A stretch of DNA of 64,000 nucleotides from Lycium barbarum (lineage: Eukaryota; Streptophyta; Magnoliopsida; Solanales; Solanaceae). Shown here one piece after another: positions 57,986-64,000 of the stretch (the stretch's first letter is position 1; each line of letters opens with the position of its first letter). The notes beneath the pieces are model-generated. The model worked only from the letters and a program-made list of their open reading frames with translations. It searched no databases and was not told the origin of the DNA. Made by a program: the position numbers and the translations under genes. Where the stretch lies: positions 2,619,001 to 2,683,000 of the forward strand of contig NC_083348.1 of assembly GCF_019175385.1 (NCBI RefSeq). The letters are read 5' to 3'.

Positions 57986-59808
57986 GATATGTGGTGTATT
58001 GTGATGCTTCTAGAATTGGTTTGGGTTGCGTATTGATGCAGAACGGTAAGGTAATTACTTATGCTTCGCAACAGTTGAAGTAGCATGAGAAGAACTATCT
58101 GACTTCTGACTTAGAGTTGGCTGCAGTGGTATTTGCTTTTAAAATTTGGCGTCATTATTTGTATGATGAGCATTGCAATTTTTTTATTGACCATAAAAGC
58201 TTGCAATATATCTTTAAGCAGTGAGAGTTGTATGATGAGCATTGCAATTTTTTTATTGACCATAAAAGCTTGCAATATATCTTTAAGCAGCGAGAGTTGA
58301 ATCTCAGACAGAGGAGGTGGTTGGAGTAGTTAAAAGATTATGACTTGCATATTTTGCATCATCCTGGTAAGGCTAATGTGGTTGCTGATGCTTTGAGGAA
58401 AAAATCTATGGGCACGTTGGCTTATTTCCGTGCACATGACATGCCCATGGGGAAGGAAATTCAAAGACTTGCTAGTCTTTAGGTCAGACTTGATGAAACT
58501 GAAGATGGAGAGTTAGTGGGAATCACGCCATCGCGGTCTGACATTGTGGAAAGGATTAAATCCAAGAAATATGATGATGAGTTTCTGGCAAAGCTGAGAG
58601 ATGGAGTGGAAAAAGGTGAGTACACTTCATTTACTGTTGGGACTGGCGATAGTGTTCTGCGGTTGCAAGGACGATTGTGTGTTCCCGATGTTGATGGTCT
58701 TCGACAAGAACTAATGATGGAAGCTTATAGTTCCAAGTATTCGGTTCATGCGGGATCCACCAAGATGTGTAAGGATTTGAAACAACACTATTGTTGGAAG
58801 AGCATGAAGGTTTATATTTCTAACTTTGTGGCTAAGTGTTTGAACTGTCAACAGGTGAAAGCTGAACATCAAAGGCCTGGTGGCTTGGCTCAAAACATTG
58901 AGATTCCTTAATGGAAGTGGGAGATGACAAATATGGATTTTGTTCCAGGTTTACCTCGTACAAGGGCCAAGTATGATTCGATTTGGGTGATTGTGGATAG
59001 ACTCACGAAGTTTGCCCATTTTCTTCCTGTGAAGACGTCATATGCCGCGGCGGAGTATGCCAAGTTATATTTGAAGGAGATTATTAGGTTGCACGGTGTT
59101 CCGGCAACCATCATATCTTACAGAGGTTCGCAATTTAATGCTCATTTCTGGCAGACATTTCCAGAAGGTTTGGGAACTAGAGTGAAATTGAGCAATGCGT
59201 TTCATCCTCAAACTGACGGGCAGGCGGAGAGAACTATTCAAACTTTAGAATATAATGCTATGAGCTTGTGCTATAGATTTTGGAGGAAATTGGGACGAAC
59301 ATTTACCTCTGGTGGAATTCTCTTACAACAATATCTACCAAGCGAGTATTCAAATGGCTCATTATGAGGCTCTTTATAGGAGGCATTGTCGGTCTCCAAT
59401 TGGTTGGTTTAAACCAACAAAAGTAGAGTTGTTGGGTCCTGATTCAGTTCATGAGGCGATTGAGAAGGTAAATCTTATTGTGCAGTGACTGAAGACCGCT
59501 CAAAGTAGACAAAAGTCTTATACTGACATGAGGCATAGGGACTTGGATTTTGCGGTTGGTGACAAGGTTTTCTTGAAAGTGTCACCTATGAAGGGGGTTA
59601 TGCATTTTGGCAGAAAGGGAAAGCTTAGTCCTTGCTATATTGGTCCTTACGAGATTACAAAAAGGGTTGGGAAGGTAGCTTACAAGTTGAGATTACCGGC
59701 TGAGATGTCCATGGTTCATCCAGTGTTTCACATTATGATGTTGAGATTGTACAAAATTGATCATTCCCATGTGTTGCACCATGAAGATATTGAAATTGAT
59801 GAAGCTCT
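57986..59808 (+). pseudogene. E6 pol remnant: RNase H, zinc domain, integrase, linker
   Basis: RNase [21 protein letters not shown], then a tandem duplication of 23 codons (58161-58298) with a stop between the copies. The HHCC domain is near 58740-58860 (CLNCQQVKAEHQRPGG). Integrase: MTNMDFVPGLPRTRAKYDSI and LHGVPATIISYRGSQF, where the second catalytic Asp is Tyr (59119-59121), then DGQAERTIQTLE. The linker SPCYIGPYEITKRVGKVAYK ends at HEDIEIDEAL, where E8 interrupts. Several stops and frameshifts occur (58319, 58909, 59365). Confidence 0.88.
58161..58298. repeat. 69-bp tandem duplication inside E6 RNase H
   Basis: GTATGATGAGCATTGCAATT at 58161 recurs at 58230, two nearly identical 69-bp copies (TGA in the first against CGA in the second). 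The protein repeats [20 protein letters not shown]. It keeps frame, being 23 codons. Confidence 0.92.
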
Positions 59809-60258
59809 TGTCACGACCCGACTAGGGGCCGTGACGGATACCCGGGGCTAACCACCGAGCACCACTCATTTCCTTACTCATCATAGTCATTTTACACTTC
59901 TTTACCATTCATATACTCATAATCATAAGACAACCATTTTTCATTTGAAAACATACTTAATTTTTTTATACACATAAGTCCTTCGGCTATCAAAATAATA
60001 TATATATATAATAGCAACATCGTGAGACCATATAACCCACACCTACGTATCTACGAGCCTCTACTAGAGTGCTAGACATAGGGACGGGACAGGACCCCGT
60101 CGCACCCAAAATATACATATGTACACAAAAGAATAATAAAAGGCACCTTCGGAACAATGGAGTGCTCTCAAGTCAGCTAACAGCTCCTACGAGTCTGGAT
60201 CAAGCTCACCTCCCTGTCTACCTGTGGGCATGAACACAACGTCCAAGGAAAATGGACG

Positions 60259-60279
60259 TCAGTACGAACATTGTACTGA
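60259..60279. promoter_or_regulatory. GTAC-core hairpin, E8 LTR
   Basis: TCAGTAC, loop GAACATT and GTACTGA, a perfect 7-bp stem, about 460 bp from the LTR 3' end. Confidence 0.65.
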
Positions 60280-60449
60280 GTATGTAAGACATGAATGAAA
60301 TGAGCATAATAGAAGAATCATAAACCGTAGGAGGAAGACATAACCTGCATGAGTTTTATAGGTGAATACATTTCATACATATATCGTATATTTATATAAT
60401 CATAGTACAGGTATCATATAGCGCATATCATCGCATCATTATCATAATT

Positions 60450-60635
60450 GTTAACCCGCGTCCGGGAAACCATCATATGCTGCCCACTAGTGGTGATCAT
60501 ATCTGGCCTTCTAGGCGCGGGATAATCATAAGCATCCCGCCTTAACGGTGACATGTCCGGCCATTTAGGCACGGTGGGATCATAAGCATCCCGCCTTAGC
60601 AGTGACATGTCTGGCCTCTTGGGCACGGTGGAATC
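60450..60635. repeat. 57-60-bp minisatellite in the E8 LTR
   Basis: Three units share CATAAGCATCCCGCCTTA, GTGACATGTCCGGCC and AGGCACGGTGGGATC. Related GC-rich words occur at the same place in the E5 and E7 LTRs. Confidence 0.8.
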
Positions 60636-61121
60636 ATATCGTCATATACCCATCGTAACTCAACATTTTCATACGTGGCATAGGCACGTTATAAACTTAC
60701 ATTATTGATCATCTCATAGACATATCATGACTTAGCTTTATTATACATTTATCATTAAAAGCATGCATTAGAACTTGAAGGCAACTATGGCTATGTCGGG
60801 GTGACATAAGGTCGTGAACCCCCGATTCCATTATGGAGCATTTATAAGTATTCTGCCTCACCTTGAAGGAAATAGTATATAAGGTGAGTGTATAAAATAA
60901 CGACATCATTAACTATATAGGAACATCATATCATGAACTCTAGAATCCTTAGACTTAAGCTCATCATCATCATTATTGGGCTCGTAATGTATCTCTTATC
61001 TCATGTAGCTATTCATGAACATAGACTCTTCACTTTCCGGGGTATAGAGGATTCATGGAGAAGAAGGAGAAATCATGCCATCGGATTGATGCCATAGAAA
61101 TAAAGGACTAGCCTCACATAC

Positions 61122-61261
61122 CTTTTTCATTTAACTAATCTATAGCTTGCTTGTTCTCCTTCAATGCCCACGTTTCTACCTTCAAGAGAATTCGCATTAA
61201 CATTAGCTAATTGATTACTTAAACGCGCTTACTAAAGCTAAAAAAAATTGGGCAGCATTTC
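61122..61261 (-). other. Putative LTR internal leader exon, E8
   Basis: On the minus strand AAACAAAG precedes GAAATGCTGCCCAATTTTTT, and the 140-bp segment ends AAAAAG before GTATGTGAGGCTAGTCC. Confidence 0.45.
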
Positions 61262-61904
61262 CTTTGTTTATACAACCTTTCCCCATATCATATATCAACT
61301 CCTAAACATCCATAACAACATTCACAATATCAAAAGTGACAATCATCATTCATCTACATTACCCACATTTCACAATTTCACTCCAATTTCTCCATAATCA
61401 TGGTCATAATTCATTATTGCATTTTATCACAAATAATACTTATACCACATTCTAAGTGTCATTCATAACATATTTACAATCACAACATATCGATAATCAT
61501 GACTCAATCCAAACCTTTACCCAACAATGTCACTATTCCCACATTTATGACCAATTTTCTATATCTTTCTACAATCCATGTGTTTTGAACTTCCAACACC
61601 TTAAACAACAAGGAATGATTATAAAAATCACCTTAGATAATGGAAGAATAAGGCTTGAGTGGAACTTCACTTCTTGCGCCAAAATCCTAACTCACTTCCC
61701 TTGAGATTTCTTGATGTAGATGAAGTTTTAATAGGTTTCATACACTTGATTTTGTGGGTTTGATGAAGTTGATCATGGTTTTCCCTTGGTTTCTTGTGGA
61801 TGAATAATGGAGAGAGTTCTAGAGAATTCTTGAAGTGTTGAGAGTGGAAATGAAATGAATTAATGAGAGAGAGGGGTCCTTATATTAACTTGAAATCTGT
61901 CCCG

Positions 61905-62045
61905 ACCAGAACATACGGACCAACATACGGTCCGTACATTTTATACGGACCGTATGTCTGGTCCAATGAGGACCCTTATTCTGGGCAAGACATACGGCTG
62001 GATAAACGGTCCGTATGTTTTATACGGACAGTATGTCTAGCCGTA
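61905..62045. repeat. GC-palindrome cluster in the E8 LTR
   Basis: Repeated ATACGGACCGTATGT, AACGGTCCGTATG and AGACATACGG words form overlapping inverted repeats just upstream (minus strand) of the TATA-like box. Confidence 0.8.
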
Positions 62046-62592
62046 TAATGCCCAGTTCTCCGAAACTCGTTCTCATCGACTCGTTTGATCTCCAATCCTT
62101 ATGGAACCTTTTTGACACTTGATTAACATCTCAATACCAATCTAAGGGACATTATCACTCTTCTCCAAGACATCTTTAAGTCATTATTAACTTGTCATTT
62201 CATAATTCTTACCCGACACGCAACACATCCCTTGCTTTCCTTGCAACCTTCTCCCCCTACGTCAAATGTCTTTGAACCTCGATTAGACTCATCAAATGCG
62301 ATTTCTTACTTATCAGCACATCATATACTTCGTTCCCTTCGCATGCCTATTCACTGTACGTTAACGAGAAATTTTTCAAGGTGTAACATTCTTCCCCCCT
62401 TTTTGGAACATTCGTCCTCGAATGCTAAACACTCGGGAATTCTACAAAAATTTCGCCAGAGTTTTCCCTGTAATATGGCACTACCATCCTGTCACAACAA
62501 CCCATAATAATATTGCCTCACAGGGCCACAACACAATAGCAATGTAAATTGGCCACACACGACCAAAAGTATGAAAAGGAAGCATACATACC

Positions 62593-63648
62593 TCATAATG
62601 TTAGTGTTTCATCTTGAATCTCTCCTGAGGGTTGGAATAAGTGCGGATATGTGGATTTCATTTTCTCTTCTGCCTCCCAAGTCATTTCTTCTCAGTTGTT
62701 GTTTCTCCATAAGACTTTGACTGAAGCTACTTCCTTATTTCGAAGTCTTCGTACTTGCCTGTTTAATATGGCAATGGGCACTTCTTCGTACACTAGCTTT
62801 TCTGTCACTTGAACATCATCTATTGAGACAATACTCGTAGGATCTCCAACACACTTGCGGAGCATTGAGACGTGGAAGACTGGATGGACTGATTCAAGCT
62901 CTGAAGGCAAGTCCAATTTGTAGGCTACACGACCCACCTTACGGGTAATTTTATAAGGTCCAATGTGTCGAAGACTTAACTTCCCTTTCTTGCCAAATCT
63001 CATCACCCCTTTCATTGGCGACACCTTCAAAAATACCCAGTCATCAACCTGAAATTCCAAGTCTCGCCGGCGGTTATCTGCATAAGATTTTTGGCGACTT
63101 TGGGTTGTCAACAATCGATCTCGGATCACCTTGACTTTTTCTACCGCTTGCTGAACCAACTCAGGGCCTATTAGCTGCACTTCTCCTGTTTCAAACCATC
63201 CAATTGGGGATCTTCACCTCCTTCCATATAAAGCTTCATACGGAGCCATTTGGATACTGGAATGATAGCTATTGTTATATGGAAACTCAATCAGAGGTAA
63301 GTGGTCATTCCAGCTACCACCAAAATCTAGTACGCATGCCCGTAGCATATCTTCCAAAGTCTGAATAGTACGTTCGGCTTGTCCATCGGTCTGTGGGTGA
63401 AATGCCGTGCTAAGCTTCACTTGAGTACCTAGACCTTCTTGGAAAGATCTCCAGAACTTTACTGTAAACTATACTCCTCTATCTGTGATAATGGATATTG
63501 GAATACCATGGAGTCGCACAATTTCTTTGAGGTACAACCTCGCATAATCCTCTGCTGAGTATGTAGTTCTGACTGGAAGAAAATGAGCTGCTTTTGTTAA
63601 TCTGTCCATAATCACCCATATGGAATCATACTTGCCTCGAGAACGAGG
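62593..63648 (-). pseudogene. E8 pol end: integrase core, linker, chromodomain
   Basis: Read from 63648 down, one frame carries SRGKYDSIWVIMDRLTKAAH, IVRLHGIPISIITDRG (Asp present), a stop at about 63468, then KLSTAFHPQTDGQAERTIQT, a stop near 63212, VSPMKGVMRFGKKGKLSLRH, IGPYKITRKVGRVAYKLDLP, a chromodomain KEVASVKVLWRNNN, a stop near 62691 and EEMTWEAEEKMKSTYPHLF to the final TGA at 62593-62595. Three nonsense changes without a frameshift suggest a fairly young copy. Confidence 0.87.
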
Positions 63649-64000
63649 TGTTGACATCCAATTTTGTCCCTCCTTTATTTAATTTTATTCACTCGGGCGT
63701 CTAAATTTATTGACGAGCTAAATACTTTATTTTTACTACTATTATTTTCGCTACTTTTATTTTCAACATTACAAGTATTACTTTACCACAAATTTTAGAT
63801 GATTCGTCTTCATTTCATTTTTGGGGTTTGGACTCGTTAAATTAATTAAAAGACAAACTTTGCAAAATATTTATTTTTACATATTAATTATTTATCGTCT
63901 TTACATAATATATATTATACCAGTTATTAAATTAGAATCCCAAAAATAATTTAATAGCGGAGGAAAGATCAACAATTTTCAGCCGAATTAATGACCCGAA
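63649..64000 (+). mobile_element. E9: start of another LTR-like sequence, runs off the window
   Basis: E8 integrase similarity ends abruptly and TGTTGACATCCAATTTTGTC follows, a start with TG that I know as typical of plant LTRs. The remaining 350 bp is AT-rich without coding content. Its other end is outside the window. Confidence 0.5.

Larger units (their letters stand above)
47078..59808 (+). mobile_element. E6: Ty3/gypsy element, host of E7, cut by E8
   Basis: It has a complete left LTR, a primer site and the start of gag (to about 49750), then after E7 it continues with RNase H, zinc domain, integrase and the C-terminal linker (57986-59808). The central part (rest of gag, protease, most of reverse transcriptase) is missing. 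The right end is cut by E8 within the region before the chromodomain. Confidence 0.85.
59809..62388 (-). repeat. E8 3' LTR (2580 bp)
   Basis: On the minus strand it starts TGTTACACC and ends CCTAGTCGGGTCGTGACA. Parts in minus order: palindrome cluster (62045-61905), TATA-like AATATAAGG (about 61880-61888), donor-like AAG/GTGATT (61631), putative internal exon (61261-61122), repeat cassette with CACCGTGCCTAAATGGCCGG (60635-60450) and hairpin (60279-60259). Confidence 0.88.
59809..63648 (-). mobile_element. E8: minus-strand gypsy chromovirus, 3' LTR and pol end
   Basis: The LTR (59809-62388) is followed upward by the polypurine tract (complement at about 62389-62404), 3' untranslated DNA, chromodomain, linker and integrase core to 63648, where E9 starts. 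It is closely related to E7 in protein sequence but its LTR differs. It interrupts E6 at 59808. Confidence 0.87.

Overview
The window is plant nuclear DNA, most likely from a member of the nightshade family (Solanaceae). Evidence for this: chromovirus-type Ty3/gypsy elements, a Ty1/copia element, an L1-type LINE with a DUF4283-like ORF1, an RTE-type 3' end whose tail matches the one I associate with Solanaceae, Stowaway-like and other MITEs, and AT-rich spacer DNA. I see no intact host gene, tRNA, rRNA or CRISPR array. Almost all coding signal is transposable-element protein, mostly broken by stops and frameshifts.

Left part (1-19.08 kb). A degenerate Ty1/copia element lies at 1345-7000. Its right LTR is recognisable, its left LTR is not, and a foreign-looking block of about 380 bp interrupts its pol. 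Next come a hAT-like terminal fragment, a minus-strand RTE 3' end, a Stowaway MITE (7876-8009), a 31-bp tandem repeat, a fold-back element (about 9095-9720), an L1-like LINE (about 10.26-15.24 kb) and an RTE 3' end split by a hAT element (16192-17477) flanked by an 8-bp target duplication.

Middle (19.08-39.95 kb). This is one nested stack. E1 is a minus-strand gypsy chromovirus (19083-39949, target duplication TGTCT). Its reverse transcriptase is split by E2, a minus-strand solo LTR (24317-37377, duplication CTCAT). E2 is split by E3, a plus-strand element with two 3.6-kb LTRs but only gag inside (24452-34034, duplication TATGC).

A spacer with two MITEs follows (39.95-42.89 kb). The right part (42.89-64 kb) is a second stack: E4 (Tat/Ogre-like LTR and gag) is cut by E5 (an LTR), E5 by E6 (gypsy), E6 by E7 (a nearly complete gypsy element with a truncated left LTR) and by E8 (minus-strand gypsy), and E8 by E9, an LTR-like sequence running off the window.

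The most interesting signal is architecture shared by gypsy LTRs of clearly different sequence. (a) A GTAC-core hairpin sits 434-494 bp from the LTR 3' end in every LTR whose 3' end is visible. (b) Related LTRs carry a putative internal leader exon of 140-149 bp, preceded by AG and followed by GTATGT. A donor-like site lies upstream of it, and a TTTCAG-type acceptor lies just before the gag ATG. (c) Short GC-rich palindromes cluster just upstream of the TATA-like box. (d) A family-specific minisatellite occupies the same LTR position. (e) A perfect or near-perfect hairpin lies immediately before the polypurine tract. Together these suggest spliced, multi-exon leaders and conserved RNA structures. 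This is inferred from sequence only.
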